From NCBI RefSeq assembly GCF_033170385.1, contig NZ_CP126170.1:4922001-4986000 (forward strand): a stretch of DNA of 64,000 bases. The letters run 5' to 3'. This stretch comes from Xanthomonas rydalmerensis. GTDB lineage: Bacteria; Pseudomonadota; Gammaproteobacteria; Xanthomonadales; Xanthomonadaceae. Each line of letters starts with the position of its first letter. The stretch's first letter is position 1. The position numbers and the translations under genes are program-made. Below, one piece after another: positions 1 through 7,921 of this stretch. The notes under the pieces are model-generated. The model made no database searches and had not been told where the DNA came from. It was given only the letters and a program-made list of their open reading frames with translations.

Positions 1-1228
1 CGTAGTTGAAGTTGGCGTCCCACACCCAGCTGCTGTCGCCGATGCCGCCCTTCAGGCCGATCACGTCCTGGTCGGTGGCGGTGTCGTAGAAGCCTTCGCG
101 CTGGCCGAGCGAGGTGAAGCGCGTCTGATACTCGTAGCCGTTGGGGCCGAACTCCACACCGAACGGGTTGTACGGATTGTTGGCGGCGATGGTGATGCCG
201 TCGTTCTGCGCATCGAGCGGCAGCGGCGCGATCGCGAAGTTGGACATGGTGTGGTTGTGGTAGGCGTTGACGTACGCCTGCATCGAGTCGGTGATGTTGA
301 AGCTGCCGAGCACGAAGCCGCCGACGCGCTGCTGCGGGGTCAGCAGCAGGTTCTGCGCCTCGTAGTTGTAGGAATCGGCCGAGGAGCTGTAGCACTTGTA
401 GCCACCGCTGCCGTTGCCGGTCAGCGCGCCGTCGGCGGCGCAGCCGTTGGCCGCCAGGGTCGCCGCCGGCAGCTTGTAGTAGCCGGTCGGCGTGCGCGCG
501 GAACCGCCCTTGTAGACGCTGCCGCTGGACAGGTACATCGCGTACTTGGAGAACGCGCGATTGGCGGTGGAGACCTCCTTCTGCTTGTTGTAGTCCAGGC
601 CGACCACGACGTTGCCGCGGTCCCAGGTCTTGCCGAAGGTGAAGCTGCCGCCCTGGCGCGCGCCGTCGCCGCGGCTGGTCTGGCCATAGTTGGCCGAGAC
701 TTCGCCGCCTTCGAAGTTCTTGCGCAGGATGAAGTTGACCACGCCGCCGATGGCATCGGAGCCGTACATCGCCGAGGCGCCGACCTTCAGCACTTCGACG
801 TGGTCGATCATGTTGGCCGGGATCGAGTTGACGTCGTTGTTCTGGATGCGGTGGCCGTCGATCAGGATCAGCGTGCGCTCGTCGCCGAGGCCGCGCAGCG
901 AGATGGTCGAGGCGCCGTCGCCGCCGCCGTTGTTGACCTGCGGGTTGGTGGCGGCACCGGCGATACCGGGCAGCGCCTGCAGCAGATCGCCCAGGGTCTG
1001 CTTGCCGCTCTGCTGGATCTGCTGGCGATCGACCACGGCGACCGGGCTGGCGGTCTCCACGTCCACGCGACGCACCAGCGAACCGGTGACGGTGAGCTTG
1101 TCCAGGGTCACCGGCGCATCGCCGGACGCGGCCGCCGCCGGCGCGGCGCTCTGCGCATAGAGCGTGGCGGGAAGCGTCGCCATGGCCAGGCAAACGGCGT
1201 GGGCGAGTCTGTTCTTTGCTACGGACAT
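1..1228 (-). CDS. TonB-dependent receptor, N-terminal part (runs off the window)
   Basis: The reading frame is open from the ATG at 1228 down to base 1 (about 409 codons), so only the N-terminal part is here. It begins MSVAKNRLAHAVCLAMATLP, a signal peptide with a likely cut after YAQ. A TonB plug follows, with the pairs SPVAVVDR and LRGLGDERTLILIDG, ending in the typical YGSDAIGGVVNFILRK. Start of the barrel follows, with aromatic/glycine alternation. No carboxypeptidase-like N-terminal domain is present, unlike the receptor at the other end of the window. Such outer-membrane proteins import scarce substrates using TonB energy; the substrate cannot be told from this part. It lies 279 bp downstream of the TPR-sulfotransferase on the same strand, which may indicate a shared transcript or a separate promoter. 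Confidence 0.9.
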   Translation of the reverse strand, partial: MSVAKNRLAHAVCLAMATLPATLYAQSAAPAAAASGDAPVTLDKLTVTGSLVRRVDVETASPVAVVDRQQIQQSGKQTLGDLLQALPGIAGAATNPQVNNGGGDGASTISLRGLGDERTLILIDGHRIQNNDVNSIPANMIDHVEVLKVGASAMYGSDAIGGVVNFILRKNFEGGEVSANYGQTSRGDGARQGGSFTFGKTWDRGNVVVGLDYNKQKEVSTANRAFSKYAMYLSSGSVYKGGSARTPTGYYKLPAATLAANGCAADGALTGNGSGGYKCYSSSADSYNYEAQNLLLTPQQRVGGFVLGSFNITDSMQAYVNAYHNHTMSNFAIAPLPLDAQNDGITIAANNPYNPFGVEFGPNGYEYQTRFTSLGQREGFYDTATDQDVIGLKGGIGDSSWVWDANFNY

Positions 1229-1507
1229 CGGGAAGACCTCATGTGATGTGCGACAAGCGCCAGCGCTGCACGCAGGCGCGAAGCGTCCCGAACGCGCGGC
1301 TGCGCGGCGGGTGGAATGGATGCCTCGGGCCTGCGGTCCATTACAGGACCGTCAGGCACTTGTTAGTTTTTTATAAGAGGGGTGTTGTTTCGGTGTGCCA
1401 ACGTGCGCCAGGGCCTGACAAAAACGCCACTGCAACCGGCTGCAGCGCACGCGGCGTCCTTACCGTTCAACCGGCAGACGGGAACGATTCAGGCAACCGC
1501 GCGGGAC

Positions 1508-3364
1508 TCAAGCGCCGCGGTAATCCCAGCGCTGCAGGAACGGCTGCAGTACCGGCAGCACCGGGGCGAAGGCATCCTGGTAGGCACGCCAGCGGTCCAG
1601 GGCCTTGCGGTTGATGCCCTCCACCACCTGCGCGTAGCTCGGCGTGCTGATGAAGCCCTTGCCCTGCGCATGCCGCTGGAACTCCAGCAGGCGTTCCGGC
1701 TGCTCCAGGTGCAGGAACTGCCCCAACCGCGCCACCTGCGCCTGCGGGTCGGCCACCAGGTCCTCGTAACGCAGTTCCAGCGCGCGCGGCTGCAGCAAGG
1801 CGGCGTGATACAGCCAGAACTCCATCGCATCGGCATAGCCGCGGGCCAACCGCGGCAGGCTGGAACACAGCAGGGCGAAGGCCGGCGAGCGGAACGCCTG
1901 CATGTAGCAGCTCAGCAGCACGTCGCAGGGATGGCGCAACGCCAGGATCACCGGGGCCTCCGGGAACAGCCGCCGGATCAGCGGCAGACGCAGCAGGTTC
2001 AGCGGGTTCTTGTCGACCAGGCGCTGGCCCGGCTGCAGCTGCACTACCCCGCGCACCGCCTGCCAGTACTCGGCGCGCAACTCGGCGCAGGCGGCATCGT
2101 CGAGGTCGCCCAGCCCGTCCGGCCAGGCCACCCCGCGGGCCTCCAGGCGATCGGCCAGTCCCTGCAGGAACGGCCGCTCGTCCATCGCGACCAACTGCGG
2201 ATGGGCGTCGAGCATCTGTTCCAGCAGGGTGGTACCCGAGCGCGGGAAGCCGACCACGAAGATCGGCGAGTCCGCCATCGCCGGCGCCTTCACCGGCCGC
2301 GCCGCGGCATGGCGCGCCGGGTCCCAGCGAGAACGCGCGACCGGCAACGGCGGCGCATCCGCCGCCGCCAGTTCCGGCACCAGCGCGGCCAGGCCGTCGA
2401 CCTGGCCGGCGTGGCCCTGCGCGCAGGCATCCAGCGCTTCGTCATGCAGGCCCAGGCGGTCGCAGACCCGCGCCAGGGCGAAGAACAGATTGCTCTGCTT
2501 GCGCCGGTCGACCGCACTGCCGTCGGCCAGCAGCCCGCGCAGCAGCGCATGCGCCTGCTGCCAGTGGCCCTCGCGCATGGCCAGCACCGCCAGCGCGTTG
2601 GCAGCGTCCTGGCGCACGTCGGGGTCGTCGATCCGCTCCGGCGGCGGCAGCTGCGCGGCGGCCTCGCGCGCCTGCGGCAGGCGATTGGCGCGTTCGAGCA
2701 CCAGCACCAGCCGCGACCAGGCCCGCGCCGGCTGTGCCATCGGTCCTTCGGCGCAGGCGCGCAGCAGCGTGCAGGCGACATCGGTCGCGCCGCCCTGCGA
2801 CAGCAGCCAGGCCAGTTCCACGGTGGTGTCCGGACCCAGCGGCGGCCACTGCCGCCAGTCGGCGATCAGTGCCTGTACGCGCTGGAAGTCGCCGCATTCG
2901 TGGCAGGCCATCGCCGCGTGCACGCACAGCGGCGGGGCCTGCGGCGCCAGCGCATGCGCATCGAGCAAATGTTCGCGGGCAGCGGCGTAGTCGCCGGCGT
3001 CCATCGCCAGCAGGCCCAGATTGTGGTGCGGCAGCGGATCGTCCGGCGCCAGCGCGCGGGCGCGAAGATAGGCCTCGCCGGCCGGGCCGGGTTCGCCGGC
3101 CTCGCGCAGCGCCGTGCCCAGGTTGTTCCAGTGCGCCACTTCGTGCGGCTCGCGCTCGGCCAGCGCGCGGTACACGGCGGCGGCCGGCGCCGGCTGGCCC
3201 TGCATCTGCAGGCTCATCGCCAGCAGGCTGCTGGCCAGGACATCGTCGGGGCGCTGCCGCAGATAGGCGCGGGCACCGTGTTCGAGCGTCTGCGCCTGGC
3301 CGGCCTCCAGCGCCGCCAGCAGGTCCGGGAGCGAAGGCATCGCGGTGTCGTCCAGGGAGGTCAT
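1508..3364 (-). CDS. TPR-repeat sulfotransferase family protein
   Basis: This is a 618-residue protein in two halves. Residues about 10-340 are helical TPR-like repeats rich in Ala, Leu and Trp (for example HWNNLGTALREAGEPGPAGE and PHHNLGLLAMDAGDY). Residues about 365-600 are a sulfotransferase domain. The 5'-phosphosulfate loop is FVVGFPRSGTTLLEQML near residue 370, and the 3'-phosphate site is LALRHPCDVLLSCY near 475. No signal peptide is visible, so it is probably cytoplasmic. The family would transfer sulfate from PAPS, but the acceptor is unknown; related TPR-sulfotransferases often sit beside TonB receptors in xanthomonads, as here. It is separated from the upstream kinase gene by 122 bp. 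The family call is firm and the substrate is not. Confidence 0.88.
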   Translation of the reverse strand: MTSLDDTAMPSLPDLLAALEAGQAQTLEHGARAYLRQRPDDVLASSLLAMSLQMQGQPAPAAAVYRALAEREPHEVAHWNNLGTALREAGEPGPAGEAYLRARALAPDDPLPHHNLGLLAMDAGDYAAAREHLLDAHALAPQAPPLCVHAAMACHECGDFQRVQALIADWRQWPPLGPDTTVELAWLLSQGGATDVACTLLRACAEGPMAQPARAWSRLVLVLERANRLPQAREAAAQLPPPERIDDPDVRQDAANALAVLAMREGHWQQAHALLRGLLADGSAVDRRKQSNLFFALARVCDRLGLHDEALDACAQGHAGQVDGLAALVPELAAADAPPLPVARSRWDPARHAAARPVKAPAMADSPIFVVGFPRSGTTLLEQMLDAHPQLVAMDERPFLQGLADRLEARGVAWPDGLGDLDDAACAELRAEYWQAVRGVVQLQPGQRLVDKNPLNLLRLPLIRRLFPEAPVILALRHPCDVLLSCYMQAFRSPAFALLCSSLPRLARGYADAMEFWLYHAALLQPRALELRYEDLVADPQAQVARLGQFLHLEQPERLLEFQRHAQGKGFISTPSYAQVVEGINRKALDRWRAYQDAFAPVLPVLQPFLQRWDYRGA

Positions 3365-3486
3365 GCGCAGGCGGGTGGTGGGCGGTCCACCACCTTAGCC
3401 GCCGGCCCGCGCCGTGCGCCACGCCGGCCGCGCCGCCACTTGCCACACAGCGCATACATTGCCGTTACAAAAACACACGACGGTCC

Positions 3487-6400
3487 CTAGATCGGATCGT
3501 GATAGGCGGTGAGGAAGGCGCGCAGCGAGGCCGGCTTGACCGGCTTGGTCAGCAGCCGGTAGCCGCGCTCGCGGGCCTGCAGCTTCAGTTCGTCGCGGCC
3601 GTCGGCGGTGAGCAGCGCGCCGGCCACCGGCCCGGGCATCGCCGCGCGCAGCGCGTCCAGCGTCTCCAGGCCGTCGAGCCGGTCGTGCAGGTGGTAATCG
3701 ACCAGCATCACGTGCGGCGCGCGCGCGGCCTGCGCCAGCGCCTCGTCGACGGTGCTGGCGCAGATCACCTCCACTTGCCAGCGGCCGAGCAGTGCGCGCA
3801 TGCCGTCGAGGATCTCCTGGTCGTTGTCCACGCACAGCACGCGCAGTCCGGCCAGCGAGTCGGCGGCGGCCGCCGCGCGTGGCGCGCGTTGCTGCGCCTG
3901 CGCTGGCGGCGCCGCCCGCGGCACGCTGATGGAGAACATGCTGCCGTGGCCGACGCGGCTGCGCGCGTCCAGGTCGTGGCCGAGCAGGCGCGAGATGCGC
4001 TGGCAGATCGACAGGCCCAGACCCAGCCCCTGCTCGCCCCAGTCGAACGGCTGCTGGTAGCGCTGGAATTCGTCGAAGATCTGCTGCATGTGGTGCGGCG
4101 GGATGCCCGGGCCGGTGTCCCAGACCTGCAACTCCAGCGCCGCGCCGCGGCGGCGCATGCCCAGCACGATGCGGCCCTGGCGGGTGTAGCGCAGCGCGTT
4201 GGCGAGGAAGTTCTGCAGCACCCGGCGCAGCAGCCGGCGATCGCTGCGCACCCACAGCGGGCGCGCGTACACGTGCAGCCGCAGGCCGCGGCCGGCGGCG
4301 ATCGGGCTGTACTGCGCGGCCAGTTCGCGCAGCAGCAGGCCGGCATCGACGTCCTCGATGGTCGGGCGCAGGCCGCCGGCATCCAGCCGCGACACGTCGA
4401 GCAGGCCGTCGAGCAGTTCCTCGGCCGCGCGCAGCGAGGCGTCCACGCGCTCGGCCAGGTGCCGCTGCTCCTCGCTCTGATGCGCATCGCGCAAGGCCGA
4501 GGCGAACAGGCGTGCGGCGTTGAGCGGCTGCAACACGTCGTGGCTGATCGCGGCCAGGAAGCGGGTCTTGGACTGCTGCGCCAGCTCGGCCTCGCGCGAG
4601 CGATCGGCCACGCGCTGCTCCAGGGTCTCGTTGGCTTCAAGCAGCGCCTGTTCGGCGCGCTTGTAGTCGGTGATGTCGTTGTAGCTGGTGACGTAGCCGC
4701 CGCCGGGCAGCGGCTGGCCGCGCATCTCGATCACCTTGCCGTCGCTGCGGGTGCGTTCGAACACGTGCGGGGTGCCGGCGCGCATGTGCGCGATGCGGCG
4801 GGCGATCTGGTCCTCCACCTCGCCGCCGCCGAGTTCGCCGCGCTCGGCGTTGTAGCGGATCAGGTCGGCGACCGGCCGGCCGACGTAGAGCATGCCGTCG
4901 GGGTAGCCGAACATCTGCTGGTAGCGGCGGTTCCACGCGGTCAGGCGCATCGCCGGATCGACCACGCTGACCCCGGCGCTGATGTTCTCCAGCGTGGTGG
5001 AGAGGATCTCGCGGTTGAAGCGCAGCTCCTGCCCGGCCTCGTCGAGCACCGCCACCACCTCGCCCAGATCCATGCCCGAGCCGCGCAGCAGGCTGGTCAG
5101 CACCAGGCGCGCGGAGGCCGCGCCGATCGAGGCGGCGAGCAGGCGCTCGGTGAACTGCACCCAGGCGCGGTCGGCCACGGCATTGGGTTGCGGCTCGCGG
5201 CCGAGCAGTTGCGCCTGCTCGGCAAAGGCGCGGCGGGCGTGGCGTTCGCCGACCATGCGCTCGGCCAGCGCCTGCAGATCGACCACGCGCACCTGCCCGA
5301 GCCAGTCGCCGGCCACCGCCGGGCGCTGCGAGTACGGCTCCAGGAACGGCGCCGCGCGCAGGCGCTCGTCCAGGCCCGGCCGCCAGCGTGCCGACACCAG
5401 CATCATCGTGCCGACGTTGACCAGCAGCGACCAGAACGTCCCGTGCGCCAGCGGGTCCCAGCCGCTCATGCCGAACAGCTGCTGCGGGCGCAGCCAGGAG
5501 ATGCCGAACGGCCCGTCCAGCAGCCAGGCCGGCGCCAGCCAGCCGGCCTGGGTCAGCGCCGGCAGCAGCAGCGTGTAGATCCAGGTGGCGAAGCCCAGCA
5601 CCATGCCGGTCTCCACGCCCTTGCGGCTGGCGCCGCGCCAGTACAGACCGCCGATCACCCCCGGCGCGAACTGCGCCACCGCGGCGAAGGCCATCAGCCC
5701 GTACGAGGCCAGCGTCGTGTCGTTGCTGCTGCTGCGGTAGTAGCCGTAGGCGATCAGCGCCAGCAGCAGGATCGCCAGGCGGCGGATCCACAGCACCTTC
5801 GAGGCCACGTCGGCACCGGCCGCCTGGTGCCCGCGGCGGCGCAGCAGCACCGGCATCACCAGGTCGTTGCTGATCATCGTCGCCAGCGCGATGCTGGAGA
5901 CGATGACCATGCCGGTGGCGGCGGAGAACCCGCCCACGTAGGCAACCAGGGCCAGCGCGGTGCGGCTTTCGGCGAGCGGCAGCGCCAGCACGATGCTGTC
6001 GTCGGCCACGTCGCCGCCGCCGAACAGCGCGATGCCGGCCGCGGCGATCGGCACCACCATCGCCGAGATCAGCACCAGGTACAGGCCGAACAGCCAGCGC
6101 GCCTTGCGGATGTCGCCGACGTCGCTGCACTCCACCACCGCCACGTGGAACTGCCGCGGCAGGCACACCAGCGCCAGGAAGCTGAGCAGGGTCTGCGAGA
6201 TGAAGCCCACCGGCGGGGTGTTCTGGAACAGCGTGCGCGCCGACTGCAGCACCTGGCCGCCGTCGCGCACGGACAGCCACACGTAGGCGAATACGCCCAC
6301 CGCCACCATCGCCAGCAGCTTCACCACCGACTCCAGCGCGATCGCCAGCATCATGCCGTGGTGGTGTTCGGTGGCATCGACCTGGCGGGTGCCGAACAAG

Positions 6401-6918
6401 GTGGCGAACAGCGCCATCCCCAACGCCACGTACAACGCCGGGTCGGCGTAGAACGGCGCACCGGCGCTGGACTGGCCGCTGAGCACCTGCAGGCTCATCG
6501 CCACCGCCTTGTACTGCAACGCCAGGTACGGCACCACGCCGACCAGGGCGATCACCGCCACCAGTGCGGCCAGGCGCCGCGAGCGGCCGAAGCGCGAGGA
6601 GATGAAGTCGGCGATGGACACCGTGTTCTCGCTGCGCGCGATCAGCGCCAGGCGCTCGACGATGCGCCAGCCGAACAGCAGCATCAACAGCGGGCCCAGA
6701 TAGATCGGCAGGTAGCCGGCGCCGTTGCGCACTGCGCTGCCGACTGCGCCGTAGAACGTCCACGACGAGCAGTACACGGCCAGCGCCAGGCTGTACACCG
6801 CCGGCCGCAACCATGGCCGCTCCGGGTACAGCGGACGGCGGTCGCCCCACCACGCCACCGCGAACAGCAGCGCCGCATAGCCGACCGACACCAGCAGCAG
6901 GATCCAACTGGAAACCAA
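3487..6918 (-). CDS. SSS-transporter hybrid sensor histidine kinase / response regulator
   Basis: This is a 1143-residue protein when started at the TTG at 6918, which has a GGGGG ribosome-binding stretch 7 bases upstream and begins at the first membrane helix (LVSSWILLLVSVGYAALLF). In-frame codons further upstream encode low-complexity non-hydrophobic sequence, so an earlier start is unlikely. Residues 1-480 form a sodium:solute symporter-like membrane domain with about 13 helices. After a linker come a PAS domain (about 640-750), a HisKA domain with phospho-His793 in AAISHDVLQPLNAARLF, a HATPase with DTGPGIP and GLGLGLSI, and a C-terminal receiver with DNDQE and phospho-Asp1074 in LVDYHLHD, plus KPVKP. 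This is the CbrA-like layout. It probably senses a nutrient and signals by phosphorelay; no separate response regulator lies next to it. Confidence 0.9.
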   Translation of the reverse strand: MVSSWILLLVSVGYAALLFAVAWWGDRRPLYPERPWLRPAVYSLALAVYCSSWTFYGAVGSAVRNGAGYLPIYLGPLLMLLFGWRIVERLALIARSENTVSIADFISSRFGRSRRLAALVAVIALVGVVPYLALQYKAVAMSLQVLSGQSSAGAPFYADPALYVALGMALFATLFGTRQVDATEHHHGMMLAIALESVVKLLAMVAVGVFAYVWLSVRDGGQVLQSARTLFQNTPPVGFISQTLLSFLALVCLPRQFHVAVVECSDVGDIRKARWLFGLYLVLISAMVVPIAAAGIALFGGGDVADDSIVLALPLAESRTALALVAYVGGFSAATGMVIVSSIALATMISNDLVMPVLLRRRGHQAAGADVASKVLWIRRLAILLLALIAYGYYRSSSNDTTLASYGLMAFAAVAQFAPGVIGGLYWRGASRKGVETGMVLGFATWIYTLLLPALTQAGWLAPAWLLDGPFGISWLRPQQLFGMSGWDPLAHGTFWSLLVNVGTMMLVSARWRPGLDERLRAAPFLEPYSQRPAVAGDWLGQVRVVDLQALAERMVGERHARRAFAEQAQLLGREPQPNAVADRAWVQFTERLLAASIGAASARLVLTSLLRGSGMDLGEVVAVLDEAGQELRFNREILSTTLENISAGVSVVDPAMRLTAWNRRYQQMFGYPDGMLYVGRPVADLIRYNAERGELGGGEVEDQIARRIAHMRAGTPHVFERTRSDGKVIEMRGQPLPGGGYVTSYNDITDYKRAEQALLEANETLEQRVADRSREAELAQQSKTRFLAAISHDVLQPLNAARLFASALRDAHQSEEQRHLAERVDASLRAAEELLDGLLDVSRLDAGGLRPTIEDVDAGLLLRELAAQYSPIAAGRGLRLHVYARPLWVRSDRRLLRRVLQNFLANALRYTRQGRIVLGMRRRGAALELQVWDTGPGIPPHHMQQIFDEFQRYQQPFDWGEQGLGLGLSICQRISRLLGHDLDARSRVGHGSMFSISVPRAAPPAQAQQRAPRAAAAADSLAGLRVLCVDNDQEILDGMRALLGRWQVEVICASTVDEALAQAARAPHVMLVDYHLHDRLDGLETLDALRAAMPGPVAGALLTADGRDELKLQARERGYRLLTKPVKPASLRAFLTAYHDPI

Positions 6919-7304
6919 AGGCGAGCCCCCACGACGATGCGTGCAGTCTAGAGCGTGCGCTGGGTTTCGGCGTAGTCGGGGGTTCGGGTCGTTGCGTCTC
7001 GCTCGGGCTGCGCGTGCACCGGGCTGGTTGCCGCGATACTGTTGCTGTTGCTGTTGCTTTATGGCCCCCCGGGCGCGGCAGCCACGGCGGGGTGTGCTTG
7101 ACCAGCCTACGGCTGTGGTGGAGCACTTCTTTTGGTTACTTTTCTTTGCACAAGCTAAAGAAGCGCTTCTCAGCAGCCGAAGGCTGATCAAAGTAACTCG
7201 CCGTCAGGGCGAAAGTCGTTGCTGTTGCTTTTAAGCTTCTAAGCGCAAAAGCCACGGCAACCACCATAGCCAGGGCAAAGGCAAAGCTTTCGCCTTGCGG
7301 CGAG

Positions 7305-7336
7305 TTACTTTTCTTTGCTTGTGCAAAGAAAAGTAA
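7305..7336. repeat. Perfect 14-bp hairpin in an intergenic repeat
   Basis: TTACTTTTCTTTGC (7305-7318) is followed by the 4-base loop TTGT and the exact reverse complement (7323-7336). A related copy of the left arm occurs at about 7136-7149. The flanking segments GTAACTCGCC (about 7193) and GGCGAGTTAC (about 7299) are also inverted to each other. This makes a nested inverted-repeat element of roughly 200 bp. Confidence 0.85.
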
Positions 7337-7624
7337 CCAAAAGAAAGCACACCCTGCCTCGCGCCCTCCGCGCTGCGCGCTCCGGGTCCGCGTCCAGCCC
7401 GGGGATCCGCGGAAGGGGCTTGTCTGCTTCGCAGCCAAGTCCGGGGCAGTCGCCTCACGGCGCCAGCCCGCCCGCCGGGGCGAAGCAGTGCTTCGCCTTT
7501 TTCCGGCGAGCCCTGCCCCTGCCGCGGACGGCGCACGTCCCTGTGCGCCGCCCCTTCGGGGTTTTTCCCCGGGCTGGCCGCCGCTTCGGAAGGGAACCCG
7601 GTAAGTCAAAAGCAACGGCCAAAA

Positions 7625-7657
<33 letters not shown>

Positions 7658-7683
7658 TAGCCATCATGGGCTGCAAGCCCTGC

Positions 7684-7722
7684 GTAGGAGCGGCTTCCGC
7701 CGCGACGAACGAAGCCGCGATG
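7684..7722. repeat. REP-type element, single unit
   Basis: It contains GTAGGAGCGGCTTCCGCCGCGAC, whose GCGGC/GCCGC arms form a short hairpin, then ACGAACGAAGCCGCG. It belongs to the same family as the units at 10.5, 11.6 and 28.8 kb. Confidence 0.75.
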
Positions 7723-7921
7723 GTCTCTAGACCCACGCGCCACGTCGTACCTTGCGCCCTATCCCTCTCCAAAAAATGCGCTCCTCCCATGTCAGCACTC
7801 GCCTCACGCGCCGGCGTGCCGTGTCCAACCCAGGCAATATCCCATCCGCCACCAGCCACCGCAGCGCGACCGGCGCTCGGGCTAAGATGCGCGCGGTGAC
7901 CACCTGCGCCCGCCCTCGCTG

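Noticed and set aside
1382..3490. 702-codon plus-strand frame opposite the sulfotransferase
   Set aside because: Shadow frame rich in Arg/Gln/His; sulfotransferase motifs are on the minus strand.
2734..6951. 1405-codon plus-strand frame opposite the sensor kinase
   Set aside because: His/Gln/Arg/Ala-rich shadow; the minus strand has full transporter, kinase and receiver motifs.
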